Shown: positions 20,747 through 35,048, counted from the first letter of the stretch. The stretch: DNA of 64,000 nucleotides from Lepisosteus oculatus (GCF_040954835.1 NW_027168309.1:310001-374000); one strand, 5' to 3'. Numbers and translations are program-made. Notes: generated by a model not told the origin, from the sequence alone.

Positions 20747-22618
20747 AGGGAGCGCCGCCGCCGCCGGCTTGCGATCATTTAACACGGAGGGCGAGGCAGC
20801 GGCGGTAACCTTTTTCAATGTCGCTCTCCGCTTCCCCCCAAAAAAAAGCCAAATGACATGCTAGCACTCGGACACCCTTCAGAAGACTGAAGGGTGGCTT
20901 AAAGCTGGAAGGATTAGGTCTCCCCGTTCCGACGCGACAATCGAGCTTCCTTAGGCAGAGAGAAAGCAACATCGAGGAGCGTCAACAAGACTTTAGAAGC
21001 TGCGCCACACGCCACTTTCAGTCGCAGTCACAGCAGTTTTAAAGGCAGGAATCGCCTTTGCGAACGCCATGAGAAACAGAACGCAAGCTCAGGTCCTGCG
21101 GTTTAACAAACAGCCACGGCTTTCATGCGACTGGACATTTCTTTTCTGGAGCGAATTCACTTTCAACTTCAAGAAATTCACACAACTTGCGAAATACGAA
21201 ATACAAATCTGGCTCATCGCTGCACAAGAAATACCGCCGGCTGGCAAGAAAATGACAACGGTGTTTTTCCTTAACGAAAAACTTCCCATGGAGAAAAACA
21301 ACGGCTGTGCGTCTCTGTCGGCTTGATTCAGTTTAATGCAAGTATTCATTCTCCTCCTGGAAAATACAGCTTGCGAAAGATGAAATACAATTCTTGGCTT
21401 TTCTGGGTGAGTGCAGAAGAAATCCTGCCGGCTGGCAGAAGAATTCCAGCCTTTTTTACTCTTTAACCAGAAACTTGCGAATGATACAAAGCAAGCGGGG
21501 TGCGTTTCTGTGCAGCTGTTAACTGAACAGCTGCTGCTTCAAGCCCACCCAGGGCTCATTCCGATTTCAACATCATGCCCCCTGAAGGTAGACTGGATTT
21601 CTTTGCGAAGCATTCACCTTTTGGACGTTTCAGGAAAGGTGCGTGTCGATGCCAGACTTGAAAAGCTTTCCATACAAAGAAACAACATAGTGCTTTTGAT
21701 TGATGGGAAACGGCAAGAGCGGTTTGAGCAGCTCCGGCCTCTCAACCGCTTTACAATGTGATCGGCACCTCGGTAGCCAGTTTAGAAGGCTGAAAAGGAT
21801 GCTGGAAGCACAGCGACGTTCTAAAACCAGCGCTTGAAAAGCATCTGCATACATAAAATGTCCATTTCCCCAAAGCTGAATCTGCATCTTCAGAAGATTG
21901 TCAGCTATACGTTTTCGTTCTTTGTTTCCTTTTTTTACGACAAGCTTTCGAGAAATGAACTGTCTATTGTGATGAAGGCTGCATTAGAAATTGTGCATCT
22001 AGCTTAGTTCAATGAAATCGGGAGGTGCACCTGTCTCAAGCGGATGGCTCTTTGCAGGCACACTACGGAAACCTGCGGGCGCAAGTTGGGAGAAGTGACT
22101 CTTGCAGAGTGTTGAGCTTCGAGAAGAGGGCTCCGCTCAGGAAGATATTTCCACATGTTGAAGAGTCGCTTTTCGCCCTTTCTTTCCCACATTTTTCCAG
22201 TGCGGTTATTGATCGCGTTCAAAATGTTTTCCCAACGTACGTGTTACCTGCAAAATCACAGTGAAACTGTTATGCCCAAAAGATTCCTAATAGTTATTGT
22301 ATTAGAATAGCTCTCCAATTTCTTAGCCTTCGTACACGCAATGTTTAAGGAAACGCTAGAGTAAATGAAACTGTAAATAGACAGGAGCTCTTAGTTTTCA
22401 TACAAGTTATGATGGCTGCAGCTCCTATCTGCGTCCGGGTGACCGGAGCCAAGGGATTATCTGCGGAACCCTTGATTTATCTCTCGGGCAAGGAGCTAGA
22501 TACGCCCTTTTCATCTCGGTTTGATCACACCTGTGCATTAAAACGCAGTGCTCGGTACCATCGAGGTGTAAGAGGTTCAAGGATGAGCGGGAAACTTTGT
22601 TAATAAGGAGACGGGCAC

Positions 22619-22691
22619 CGCCCAACGTGGGGCTCGAACCCACGACCCTGAGATTAAGAGTCTCATGCTCTACCGACTGAGCTAGCCGGGC
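22619..22691 (-). tRNA. tRNA-Lys(CTT)
   Basis: Canonical. Confidence 0.98.
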
Positions 22692-23512
22692 GCCGGTAGA
22701 GCTGGTGGTTAACTTGTCCCTGTTGACGGCAATTTGACAAGGTATACTTCCTGGCTTTTCATCATGTGCTGACCGGATTCGAGAGTAGCACACCCTGTTC
22801 TTTGTTGATTACTGTACCTCCAGCAGCGCAAATGTCAGTAATCATTGAAATGTACGACCTACAATCTCCTCAGCATGCCCGCGTGGACTCCTCAGTGATC
22901 ATCCTTCTACGTTCTGCTGTAGTTTTCATGCAAGTGAAAACCGTGCTCCAAATAACAGCGGCACAGTTGTATCCTGCGGTAAGCATTCTTCTAATTCCAT
23001 CGTTTTGCTCCAGGTAAAAGGTAGCGCATCATAGTGTTGATATTCCAAGGTTTCAGAGTCCGTATTGGATGGCTTGGATGCAGACATCGCTCAGAGCTCC
23101 CAGTATGATTTTCCCGAGTTCAGTTTTGCAGTGTTTTAGTGCTTTACTACTTCCAGTGGGCCTTTGAATGCTCTGCTAAGTAGAGACGTGACATAATTAC
23201 TAATGCGACCGAGTGTGCTGGCTGTTCCTGGTTCGTAATGATTACAGTGAGAAATCAATATAAACATAACTGCTTCGATTTCGAGGTTCAGTTGAAGCTT
23301 TCAAAGAAACTATCAAAGACCTCAGAACAACCGAAGACACATTTGGTCATCTCCGTATTGGTGAAGATTAAAGAGTCCCGCAAGTGTCAAGCTTGCACAA
23401 ACACACACGAGAGAGAAACTCAGGACAGAATTTAAAGAAAGGGAGATGCAGACTATTTGAAGGCACTTTGCTAACCCAATGGCATGCTTATGAATCGTGC
23501 ATAGGACACACG

Positions 23513-23584
23513 TAGCAGAGGATGGTTTCGATCCATCGACCTCTGGGTTATGGGCCCAGCACGCTTCCGCTGCGCCACTCTGCT
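23513..23584 (-). tRNA. Initiator tRNA-Met(CAT)
   Basis: Canonical. Confidence 0.98.
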
Positions 23585-23863
23585 GACGGCCCCTCTGCGT
23601 GTGGCGCACAACTGCTCTTTTTATTTCCTACATAAGTGATGAAAGAGTTGAAAGTTTCAACGACAAACGCAGACGTCACTTTGAGCGCTTGGTGTTGTAG
23701 CACAAATCATCACATGCTGCTCTACACTGGATTATAAAAGCCGACACATTTTCCAAACATTTTAATGCTGGAGTCACACTGTAGTATTAATAACAGTGCG
23801 ATACTCGAGGAGCGTAGTGGGATCGCGGTGGCTCATCAGACCGCCCCGGGACAGGGGGCCCGC

Positions 23864-23946
23864 GTCAGGATGGCCGAGCGGTCTAAGGCGCTGCGTTCAG
23901 GTCGCAGTCTCCCCTGGAGGCGTGGGTTCGAATCCCACTCCTGACA
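23864..23946 (+). tRNA. tRNA-Leu(CAG)
   Basis: Canonical. Confidence 0.98.
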
Positions 23947-24297
23947 AAAAGCTTGCTCAGTGCCGTCTCCAGTCGGGTGCAAATGGGTGAAGCAGCCTGA
24001 CGCAGGGAACGTGCGCCGATAGGCGTAGGTGTATCCCCTGCCTCTTCCGATTTAGCTCGTGCTCCATAGGATGGAAGCGGATGCTCTGGCTTTTTGACTC
24101 GAATATAACCTGATCACAACAGAAGGCCGTGCAGCCCAGTGCTGGTTTAAGAATGCCTCGTGTCTTCAGGCCCCTATTCCTTCAGGTTACCCCTTTGGAA
24201 TAGTCGTCCGAAAAAGACGGGAAAGGAAAAGCATGTAAGCTCCCACACACTGCGTTAGCATTAGCGGTTGGAATCTGATGGGAGAAAAGCAACCTGG

Positions 24298-24369
24298 CTC
24301 GCCGTCAAGCAATCCATCCCTGGTCTCCCACGTGACAGGCGGGGATACGCACCACTATACTAACGAGGA
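24298..24369 (-). pseudogene. tRNA-Asp(GTC) pseudogene
   Basis: Unchanged relic. Confidence 0.88.
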
Positions 24370-24780
24370 GCGCTTGCTTGGCGCTTGAAGACACTTCCTC
24401 TTGCGGCTACTACTGTTTCCGGTTTCGTCTTTTCTTTTCATTCCTCCCAGAGGAGCGCATGAAAACGTTTCCATCTGCGCCATCCTCACCCCTCCAATGC
24501 TATGGTCCCTGCTCCTCCTGGTGCACTGCAAACACTCATTCAGCCGGTTCTTTCAGTTTGAATAATTAGGTCTTCAAAGGCTGGAAGTAGGGCGCAAAAG
24601 ACATGCCAATGCCAAAAGCGTGGCTGTGTGCTTCCAGCTGTGAAATGTCACTGGTGGATGTTGAAGACATTACTTCCAAGGCAGCAGGTCCAAGCGATTT
24701 AGCGTTTGTACAAGAAGCAGGAAGAGAGAAACGGCACTCCGCCTTTTTCTGGGCAGGCCGAAGCGACAGGAGAAGGGCGC

Positions 24781-24862
24781 CGTAGTGGGCAGGATTCGAG
24801 CCGACGCGGGGAGACCCCAATGGCTTTCTAGCCCATCGCCTTAACCGCTCGGCCACGACTAC
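24781..24862 (-). tRNA. tRNA-Ser(AGA), degenerate
   Basis: Unchanged from unit 1. Confidence 0.7.
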
Positions 24863-26737
24863 AGGGAGCGCCGCCGCCGCCGGCTTGCGATCATTTAACA
24901 CGGAGGGCGAGGCAGCGGCGGTAACCTTTTTCAATGTCGCTCTCCGCTTCCCCCCAAAAAAAAGCCAAATGACATGCTAGCACTCGGACACCCTTCAGAA
25001 GACTGAAGGGTGGCTTAAAGCTGGAAGGATTAGGTCTCCCCGTTCCGACGCGACAATCGAGCTTCCTTAGGCAGAGAGAAAGCAACATCGAGGAGCGTCA
25101 ACAAGACTTTAGAAGCTGCGCCACACGCCACTTTCAGTCGCAGTCACAGCAGTTTTAAAGGCAGGAATCGCCTTTGCGAACGCCATGAGAAACAGAACGC
25201 AAGCTCAGGTCCTGCGGTTTAACAAACAGCCACGGCTTTCATGCGACTGGACATTTCTTTTCTGGAGCGAATTCACTTTCAACTTCAAGAAATTCACACA
25301 ACTTGCGAAATACGAAATACAAATCTGGCTCATCGCTGCACAAGAAATACCGCCGGCTGGCAAGAAAATGACAACGGTGTTTTTCCTTAACGAAAAACTT
25401 CCCATGGAGAAAAACAACGGCTGTGCGTCTCTGTCGGCTTGATTCAGTTTAATGCAAGTATTCATTCTCCTCCTGGAAAATACAGCTTGCGAAAGATGAA
25501 ATACAATTCTTGGCTTTTCTGGGTGAGTGCAGAAGAAATCCTGCCGGCTGGCAGAAGAATTCCAGCCTTTTTTACTCTTTAACCAGAAACTTGCGAATGA
25601 TACAAAGCAAGCGGGGTGCGTTTCTGTGCAGCTGTTAACTGAACAGCTGCTGCTTCAAGCCCACCCAGGGCTCATTCCGATTTCAACATCATGCCCCCTG
25701 AAGGTAGACTGGATTTCTTTGCGAAGCATTCACCTTTTGGACGTTTCAGGAAAGGTGCGTGTCGATGCCAGACTTGAAAAGCTTTCCATACAAAGAAACA
25801 ACATAGTGCTTTTGATTGATGGGAAACGGCAAGAGCGGTTTGAGCAGCTCCGGCCTCTCAACCGCTTTACAATGTGATCGGCACCTCGGTAGCCAGTTTA
25901 GAAGGCTGAAAAGGATGCTGGAAGCACAGCGACGTTCTAAAACCAGCGCTTGAAAAGCATCTGGATACATAAAATGTCCATTTCCCCAAAGCTGAATCTG
26001 CATCTTCAGAAGATTGTCAGCTATACGTTTTCGTTCTTTGTTTCCTTTTTTTACGACAAGCTTTCGAGAAATGAACTGTCTATTGTGATGAAGGCTGCAT
26101 TAGAAATTGTGCATCTAGCTTAGTTCAATGAAATCGGGAGGTGCACCTGTCTCAAGCGGATGGCTCTTTGCAGGCACACTACGGAAACCTGCGGGCGCAA
26201 GTTGGGAGAAGTGACTCTTGCAGAGTGTTGAGCTTCGAGAAGAGGGCTCCGCTCAGGAAGATATTTCCACATGTTGAAGAGTCGCTTTTCGCCCTTTCTT
26301 TCCCACATTTTTCCAGTGCGGTTATTGATCGCGTTCAAAATGTTTTCCCAACGTACGTGTTACCTGCAAAATCACAGTGAAACTGTTATGCCCAAAAGAT
26401 TCCTAATAGTTATTGTATTAGAATAGCTCTCCAATTTCTTAGCCTTCGTACACGCAATGTTTAAGGAAACGCTAGAGTAAATGAAACTGTAAATAGACAG
26501 GAGCTCTTCTTAGTTTTCATACAAGTTATGATGGCTGCAGCTCCTATCTGCGTCCCGGTGACCGGAGCCAAGGGATTATCTGCGGAACCCTTGATTTATC
26601 TCTCGGGCAAGGAGCTAGATACGCCCTTTTCATCTCGGTTTGATCACACCTGTGCATTAAAACGCAGTGCTCGGTACCATCGAGGTGTAAGAGGTTCAAG
26701 GATGAGCGGGAAACTTTGTTAATAAGGAGACGGGCAC

Positions 26738-26810
26738 CGCCCAACGTGGGGCTCGAACCCACGACCCTGAGATTAAGAGTCTCATGCTCTACCGACTGAG
26801 CTAGCCGGGC
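26738..26810 (-). tRNA. tRNA-Lys(CTT)
   Basis: Canonical. Confidence 0.98.
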
Positions 26811-27631
26811 GCCGGTAGAGCTGGTGGTTAACTTGTCCCTGTTGACGGCAATTTGACAAGGTATACTTCCTGGCTTTTCATCATGTGCTGACCGGATTCG
26901 AGAGTAGCACACCCTGTTCTTTGTTGATTACTGTACCTCCAGCAGCGCAAATGTCAGTAATCATTGAAATGTACGACCTACAATCTCCTCAGCATGCCCG
27001 CGTGGACTCCTCAGTGATCATCCTTCTACGTTCTGCTGTAGTTTTCATGCAAGTGAAAACCGTGCTCCAAATAACAGCGGCACAGTTGTATCCTGCGGTA
27101 AGCATTCTTCTAATTCCATCGTTTTGCTCCAGGTAAAAGGTAGCGCATCATAGTGTTGATATTCCAAGGTTTCAGAGTCCGTATTGGATGGCTTGGATGC
27201 AGACATCGCTCAGAGCTCCCAGTATGATTTTCCCGAGTTCAGTTTTGCAGTGTTTTAGTGCTTTACTACTTCCAGTGGGCCTTTGAATGCTCTGCTAAGT
27301 AGAGACGTGACATAATTACTAATGCGACCGAGTGTGCTGGCTGTTCCTGGTTCGTAATGATTACAGTGAGAAATCAATATAAACATAACTGCTTCGATTT
27401 CGAGGTTCAGTTGAAGCTTTCAAAGAAACTATCAAAGACCTCAGAACAACCGAAGACACATTTGGTCATCTCCGTATTGGTGAAGATTAAAGAGTCCCGC
27501 AAGTGTCAAGCTTGCACAAACACACACGAGAGAGAAACTCAGGACAGAATTTAAAGAAAGGGAGATGCAGACTATTTGAAGGCACTTTGCTAACCCAATG
27601 GCATGCTTATGAATCGTGCATAGGACACACG

Positions 27632-27703
27632 TAGCAGAGGATGGTTTCGATCCATCGACCTCTGGGTTATGGGCCCAGCACGCTTCCGCTGCGCCACTCT
27701 GCT
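27632..27703 (-). tRNA. Initiator tRNA-Met(CAT)
   Basis: Canonical. Confidence 0.98.
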
Positions 27704-27982
27704 GACGGCCCCTCTGCGTGTGGCGCACAACTGCTCTTTTTATTTCCTACATAAGTGATGAAAGAGTTGAAAGTTTCAACGACAAACGCAGACGTCACTT
27801 TGAGCGCTTGGTGTTGTAGCACAAATCATCACATGCTGCTCTACACTGGATTATAAAAGCCGACACATTTTCCAAACATTTTAATGCTGGAGTCACACTG
27901 TAGTATTAATAACAGTGCGATACTCGAGGAGCGTAGTGGGATCGCGGTGGCTCATCAGACCGCCCCGGGACAGGGGGCCCGC

Positions 27983-28065
27983 GTCAGGATGGCCGAGCGG
28001 TCTAAGGCGCTGCGTTCAGGTCGCAGTCTCCCCTGGAGGCGTGGGTTCGAATCCCACTCCTGACA
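27983..28065 (+). tRNA. tRNA-Leu(CAG)
   Basis: Canonical. Confidence 0.98.
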
Positions 28066-28416
28066 AAAAGCTTGCTCAGTGCCGTCTCCAGTCGGGTGCA
28101 AATGGGTGAAGCAGCCTGACGCAGGGAACGTGCGCCGATAGGCGTAGGTGTATCCCCTGCCTCTTCCGATTTAGCTCGTGCTCCATAGGATGGAAGCGGA
28201 TGCTCTGGCTTTTTGACTCGAATATAACCTGATCACAACAGAAGGCCGTGCAGCCCAGTGCTGGTTTAAGAATGCCTCGTGTCTTCAGGCCCCTATTCCT
28301 TCAGGTTACCCCTTTGGAATAGTCGTCCGAAAAAGACGGGAAAGGAAAAGCATGTAAGCTCCCACACACTGCGTTAGCATTAGCGGTTGGAATCTGATGG
28401 GAGAAAAGCAACCTGG

Positions 28417-28488
28417 CTCGCCGTCAAGCAATCCATCCCTGGTCTCCCACGTGACAGGCGGGGATACGCACCACTATACTAACGAGGA
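28417..28488 (-). pseudogene. tRNA-Asp(GTC) pseudogene
   Basis: Unchanged relic. Confidence 0.88.
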
Positions 28489-28899
28489 GCGCTTGCTTGG
28501 CGCTTGAAGACACTTCCTCTTGCGGCTACTACTGTTTCCGGTTTCGTCTTTTCTTTTCATTCCTCCCAGAGGAGCGCATGAAAACGTTTCCATCTGCGCC
28601 ATCCTCACCCCTCCAATGCTATGGTCCCTGCTCCTCCTGGTGCACTGCAAACACTCATTCAGCCGGTTCTTTCAGTTTGAATAATTAGGTCTTCAAAGGC
28701 TGGAAGTAGGGCGCAAAAGACATGCCAATGCCAAAAGCGTGGCTGTGTGCTTCCAGCTGTGAAATGTCACTGGTGGATGTTGAAGACATTACTTCCAAGG
28801 CAGCAGGTCCAAGCGATTTAGCGTTTGTACAAGAAGCAGGAAGAGAGAAACGGCACTCCGCCTTTTTCTGGGCAGGCCGAAGCGACAGGAGAAGGGCGC

Positions 28900-28981
28900 C
28901 GTAGTGGGCAGGATTCGAGCCGACGCGGGGAGACCCCAATGGCTTTCTAGCCCATCGCCTTAACCGCTCGGCCACGACTAC
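28900..28981 (-). tRNA. tRNA-Ser(AGA), degenerate
   Basis: Unchanged from unit 1. Confidence 0.7.
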
Positions 28982-30856
28982 AGGGAGCGCCGCCGCCGCC
29001 GGCTTGCGATCATTTAACACGGAGGGCGAGGCAGCGGCGGTAACCTTTTTCAATGTCGCTCTCCGCTTCCCCCCAAAAAAAAGCCAAATGACATGCTAGC
29101 ACTCGGACACCCTTCAGAAGACTGAAGGGTGGCTTAAAGCTGGAAGGATTAGGTCTCCCCGTTCCGACGCGACAATCGAGCTTCCTTAGGCAGAGAGAAA
29201 GCAACATCGAGGAGCGTCAACAAGACTTTAGAAGCTGCGCCACACGCCACTTTCAGTCGCAGTCACAGCAGTTTTAAAGGCAGGAATCGCCTTTGCGAAC
29301 GCCATGAGAAACAGAACGCAAGCTCAGGTCCTGCGGTTTAACAAACAGCCACGGCTTTCATGCGACTGGACATTTCTTTTCTGGAGCGAATTCACTTTCA
29401 ACTTCAAGAAATTCACACAACTTGCGAAATACGAAATACAAATCTGGCTCATCGCTGCACAAGAAATACCGCCGGCTGGCAAGAAAATGACAACGGTGTT
29501 TTTCCTTAACGAAAAACTTCCCATGGAGAAAAACAACGGCTGTGCGTCTCTGTCGGCTTGATTCAGTTTAATGCAAGTATTCATTCTCCTCCTGGAAAAT
29601 ACAGCTTGCGAAAGATGAAATACAATTCTTGGCTTTTCTGGGTGAGTGCAGAAGAAATCCTGCCGGCTGGCAGAAGAATTCCAGCCTTTTTTACTCTTTA
29701 ACCAGAAACTTGCGAATGATACAAAGCAAGCGGGGTGCGTTTCTGTGCAGCTGTTAACTGAACAGCTGCTGCTTCAAGCCCACCCAGGGCTCATTCCGAT
29801 TTCAACATCATGCCCCCTGAAGGTAGACTGGATTTCTTTGCGAAGCATTCACCTTTTGGACGTTTCAGGAAAGGTGCGTGTCGATGCCAGACTTGAAAAG
29901 CTTTCCATACAAAGAAACAACATAGTGCTTTTGATTGATGGGAAACGGCAAGAGCGGTTTGAGCAGCTCCGGCCTCTCAACCGCTTTACAATGTGATCGG
30001 CACCTCGGTAGCCAGTTTAGAAGGCTGAAAAGGATGCTGGAAGCACAGCGACGTTCTAAAACCAGCGCTTGAAAAGCATCTGGATACATAAAATGTCCAT
30101 TTCCCCAAAGCTGAATCTGCATCTTCAGAAGATTGTCAGCTATACGTTTTCGTTCTTTGTTTCCTTTTTTTACGACAAGCTTTCGAGAAATGAACTGTCT
30201 ATTGTGATGAAGGCTGCATTAGAAATTGTGCATCTAGCTTAGTTCAATGAAATCGGGAGGTGCACCTGTCTCAAGCGGATGGCTCTTTGCAGGCACACTA
30301 CGGAAACCTGCGGGCGCAAGTTGGGAGAAGTGACTCTTGCAGAGTGTTGAGCTTCGAGAAGAGGGCTCCGCTCAGGAAGATATTTCCACATGTTGAAGAG
30401 TCGCTTTTCGCCCTTTCTTTCCCACATTTTTCCAGTGCGGTTATTGATCGCGTTCAAAATGTTTTCCCAACGTACGTGTTACCTGCAAAATCACAGTGAA
30501 ACTGTTATGCCCAAAAGATTCCTAATAGTTATTGTATTAGAATAGCTCTCCAATTTCTTAGCCTTCGTACACGCAATGTTTAAGGAAACGCTAGAGTAAA
30601 TGAAACTGTAAATAGACAGGAGCTCTTCTTAGTTTTCATACAAGTTATGATGGCTGCAGCTCCTATCTGCGTCCCGGTGACCGGAGCCAAGGGATTATCT
30701 GCGGAACCCTTGATTTATCTCTCGGGCAAGGAGCTAGATACGCCCTTTTCATCTCGGTTTGATCACACCTGTGCATTAAAACGCAGTGCTCGGTACCATC
30801 GAGGTGTAAGAGGTTCAAGGATGAGCGGGAAACTTTGTTAATAAGGAGACGGGCAC

Positions 30857-30929
30857 CGCCCAACGTGGGGCTCGAACCCACGACCCTGAGATTAAGAGTC
30901 TCATGCTCTACCGACTGAGCTAGCCGGGC
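30857..30929 (-). tRNA. tRNA-Lys(CTT)
   Basis: Canonical. Confidence 0.98.
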
Positions 30930-31750
30930 GCCGGTAGAGCTGGTGGTTAACTTGTCCCTGTTGACGGCAATTTGACAAGGTATACTTCCTGGCTTTTCAT
31001 CATGTGCTGACCGGATTCGAGAGTAGCACACCCTGTTCTTTGTTGATTACTGTACCTCCAGCAGCGCAAATGTCAGTAATCATTGAAATGTACGACCTAC
31101 AATCTCCTCAGCATGCCCGCGTGGACTCCTCAGTGATCATCCTTCTACGTTCTGCTGTAGTTTTCATGCAAGTGAAAACCGTGCTCCAAATAACAGCGGC
31201 ACAGTTGTATCCTGCGGTAAGCATTCTTCTAATTCCATCGTTTTGCTCCAGGTAAAAGGTAGCGCATCATAGTGTTGATATTCCAAGGTTTCAGAGTCCG
31301 TATTGGATGGCTTGGATGCAGACATCGCTCAGAGCTCCCAGTATGATTTTCCCGAGTTCAGTTTTGCAGTGTTTTAGTGCTTTACTACTTCCAGTGGGCC
31401 TTTGAATGCTCTGCTAAGTAGAGACGTGACATAATTACTAATGCGACCGAGTGTGCTGGCTGTTCCTGGTTCGTAATGATTACAGTGAGAAATCAATATA
31501 AACATAACTGCTTCGATTTCGAGGTTCAGTTGAAGCTTTCAAAGAAACTATCAAAGACCTCAGAACAACCGAAGACACATTTGGTCATCTCCGTATTGGT
31601 GAAGATTAAAGAGTCCCGCAAGTGTCAAGCTTGCACAAACACACACGAGAGAGAAACTCAGGACAGAATTTAAAGAAAGGGAGATGCAGACTATTTGAAG
31701 GCACTTTGCTAACCCAATGGCATGCTTATGAATCGTGCATAGGACACACG

Positions 31751-31822
31751 TAGCAGAGGATGGTTTCGATCCATCGACCTCTGGGTTATGGGCCCAGCAC
31801 GCTTCCGCTGCGCCACTCTGCT
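31751..31822 (-). tRNA. Initiator tRNA-Met(CAT)
   Basis: Canonical. Confidence 0.98.
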
Positions 31823-32101
31823 GACGGCCCCTCTGCGTGTGGCGCACAACTGCTCTTTTTATTTCCTACATAAGTGATGAAAGAGTTGAAAGTTTCAACG
31901 ACAAACGCAGACGTCACTTTGAGCGCTTGGTGTTGTAGCACAAATCATCACATGCTGCTCTACACTGGATTATAAAAGCCGACACATTTTCCAAACATTT
32001 TAATGCTGGAGTCACACTGTAGTATTAATAACAGTGCGATACTCGAGGAGCGTAGTGGGATCGCGGTGGCTCATCAGACCGCCCCGGGACAGGGGGCCCG
32101 C

Positions 32102-32184
32102 GTCAGGATGGCCGAGCGGTCTAAGGCGCTGCGTTCAGGTCGCAGTCTCCCCTGGAGGCGTGGGTTCGAATCCCACTCCTGACA
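32102..32184 (+). tRNA. tRNA-Leu(CAG)
   Basis: Canonical. Confidence 0.98.
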
Positions 32185-32535
32185 AAAAGCTTGCTCAGTG
32201 CCGTCTCCAGTCGGGTGCAAATGGGTGAAGCAGCCTGACGCAGGGAACGTGCGCCGATAGGCGTAGGTGTATCCCCTGCCTCTTCCGATTTAGCTCGTGC
32301 TCCATAGGATGGAAGCGGATGCTCTGGCTTTTTGACTCGAATATAACCTGATCACAACAGAAGGCCGTGCAGCCCAGTGCTGGTTTAAGAATGCCTCGTG
32401 TCTTCAGGCCCCTATTCCTTCAGGTTACCCCTTTGGAATAGTCGTCCGAAAAAGACGGGAAAGGAAAAGCATGTAAGCTCCCACACACTGCGTTAGCATT
32501 AGCGGTTGGAATCTGATGGGAGAAAAGCAACCTGG

Positions 32536-32607
32536 CTCGCCGTCAAGCAATCCATCCCTGGTCTCCCACGTGACAGGCGGGGATACGCACCACTATACTA
32601 ACGAGGA
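32536..32607 (-). pseudogene. tRNA-Asp(GTC) pseudogene
   Basis: Unchanged relic. Confidence 0.88.
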
Positions 32608-33018
32608 GCGCTTGCTTGGCGCTTGAAGACACTTCCTCTTGCGGCTACTACTGTTTCCGGTTTCGTCTTTTCTTTTCATTCCTCCCAGAGGAGCGCATGA
32701 AAACGTTTCCATCTGCGCCATCCTCACCCCTCCAATGCTATGGTCCCTGCTCCTCCTGGTGCACTGCAAACACTCATTCAGCCGGTTCTTTCAGTTTGAA
32801 TAATTAGGTCTTCAAAGGCTGGAAGTAGGGCGCAAAAGACATGCCAATGCCAAAAGCGTGGCTGTGTGCTTCCAGCTGTGAAATGTCACTGGTGGATGTT
32901 GAAGACATTACTTCCAAGGCAGCAGGTCCAAGCGATTTAGCGTTTGTACAAGAAGCAGGAAGAGAGAAACGGCACTCCGCCTTTTTCTGGGCAGGCCGAA
33001 GCGACAGGAGAAGGGCGC

Positions 33019-33100
33019 CGTAGTGGGCAGGATTCGAGCCGACGCGGGGAGACCCCAATGGCTTTCTAGCCCATCGCCTTAACCGCTCGGCCACGACTAC
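33019..33100 (-). tRNA. tRNA-Ser(AGA), degenerate
   Basis: Unchanged from unit 1. Confidence 0.7.
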
Positions 33101-34975
33101 AGGGAGCGCCGCCGCCGCCGGCTTGCGATCATTTAACACGGAGGGCGAGGCAGCGGCGGTAACCTTTTTCAATGTCGCTCTCCGCTTCCCCCCAAAAAAA
33201 AGCCAAATGACATGCTAGCACTCGGACACCCTTCAGAAGACTGAAGGGTGGCTTAAAGCTGGAAGGATTAGGTCTCCCCGTTCCGACGCGACAATCGAGC
33301 TTCCTTAGGCAGAGAGAAAGCAACATCGAGGAGCGTCAACAAGACTTTAGAAGCTGCGCCACACGCCACTTTCAGTCGCAGTCACAGCAGTTTTAAAGGC
33401 AGGAATCGCCTTTGCGAACGCCATGAGAAACAGAACGCAAGCTCAGGTCCTGCGGTTTAACAAACAGCCACGGCTTTCATGCGACTGGACATTTCTTTTC
33501 TGGAGCGAATTCACTTTCAACTTCAAGAAATTCACACAACTTGCGAAATACGAAATACAAATCTGGCTCATCGCTGCACAAGAAATACCGCCGGCTGGCA
33601 AGAAAATGACAACGGTGTTTTTCCTTAACGAAAAACTTCCCATGGAGAAAAACAACGGCTGTGCGTCTCTGTCGGCTTGATTCAGTTTAATGCAAGTATT
33701 CATTCTCCTCCTGGAAAATACAGCTTGCGAAAGATGAAATACAATTCTTGGCTTTTCTGGGTGAGTGCAGAAGAAATCCTGCCGGCTGGCAGAAGAATTC
33801 CAGCCTTTTTTACTCTTTAACCAGAAACTTGCGAATGATACAAAGCAAGCGGGGTGCGTTTCTGTGCAGCTGTTAACTGAACAGCTGCTGCTTCAAGCCC
33901 ACCCAGGGCTCATTCCGATTTCAACATCATGCCCCCTGAAGGTAGACTGGATTTCTTTGCGAAGCATTCACCTTTTGGACGTTTCAGGAAAGGTGCGTGT
34001 CGATGCCAGACTTGAAAAGCTTTCCATACAAAGAAACAACATAGTGCTTTTGATTGATGGGAAACGGCAAGAGCGGTTTGAGCAGCTCCGGCCTCTCAAC
34101 CGCTTTACAATGTGATCGGCACCTCGGTAGCCAGTTTAGAAGGCTGAAAAGGATGCTGGAAGCACAGCGACGTTCTAAAACCAGCGCTTGAAAAGCATCT
34201 GGATACATAAAATGTCCATTTCCCCAAAGCTGAATCTGCATCTTCAGAAGATTGTCAGCTATACGTTTTCGTTCTTTGTTTCCTTTTTTTACGACAAGCT
34301 TTCGAGAAATGAACTGTCTATTGTGATGAAGGCTGCATTAGAAATTGTGCATCTAGCTTAGTTCAATGAAATCGGGAGGTGCACCTGTCTCAAGCGGATG
34401 GCTCTTTGCAGGCACACTACGGAAACCTGCGGGCGCAAGTTGGGAGAAGTGACTCTTGCAGAGTGTTGAGCTTCGAGAAGAGGGCTCCGCTCAGGAAGAT
34501 ATTTCCACATGTTGAAGAGTCGCTTTTCGCCCTTTCTTTCCCACATTTTTCCAGTGCGGTTATTGATCGCGTTCAAAATGTTTTCCCAACGTACGTGTTA
34601 CCTGCAAAATCACAGTGAAACTGTTATGCCCAAAAGATTCCTAATAGTTATTGTATTAGAATAGCTCTCCAATTTCTTAGCCTTCGTACACGCAATGTTT
34701 AAGGAAACGCTAGAGTAAATGAAACTGTAAATAGACAGGAGCTCTTCTTAGTTTTCATACAAGTTATGATGGCTGCAGCTCCTATCTGCGTCCCGGTGAC
34801 CGGAGCCAAGGGATTATCTGCGGAACCCTTGATTTATCTCTCGGGCAAGGAGCTAGATACGCCCTTTTCATCTCGGTTTGATCACACCTGTGCATTAAAA
34901 CGCAGTGCTCGGTACCATCGAGGTGTAAGAGGTTCAAGGATGAGCGGGAAACTTTGTTAATAAGGAGACGGGCAC

Positions 34976-35048
34976 CGCCCAACGTGGGGCTCGAACCCAC
35001 GACCCTGAGATTAAGAGTCTCATGCTCTACCGACTGAGCTAGCCGGGC
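34976..35048 (-). tRNA. tRNA-Lys(CTT)
   Basis: Canonical. Confidence 0.98.

Larger units (their letters stand above)
20596..24711 (+). repeat. Array unit 6 (4116 bp)
   Basis: Three bases shorter than its neighbours: one TTC is missing in a CTCTTCTTAG tract near 22388, leaving CTCTTAG. This private deletion marks the unit. Confidence 0.95.
24712..28830 (+). repeat. Array unit 7 (4119 bp)
   Basis: First of three units (7-9) with CATCTGGATAC in place of CATCTGCATAC (near 25964). Units 7, 8 and 9 look like one another's closest relatives. Confidence 0.95.
28831..32949 (+). repeat. Array unit 8 (4119 bp)
   Basis: I noticed no difference from unit 7. Confidence 0.95.
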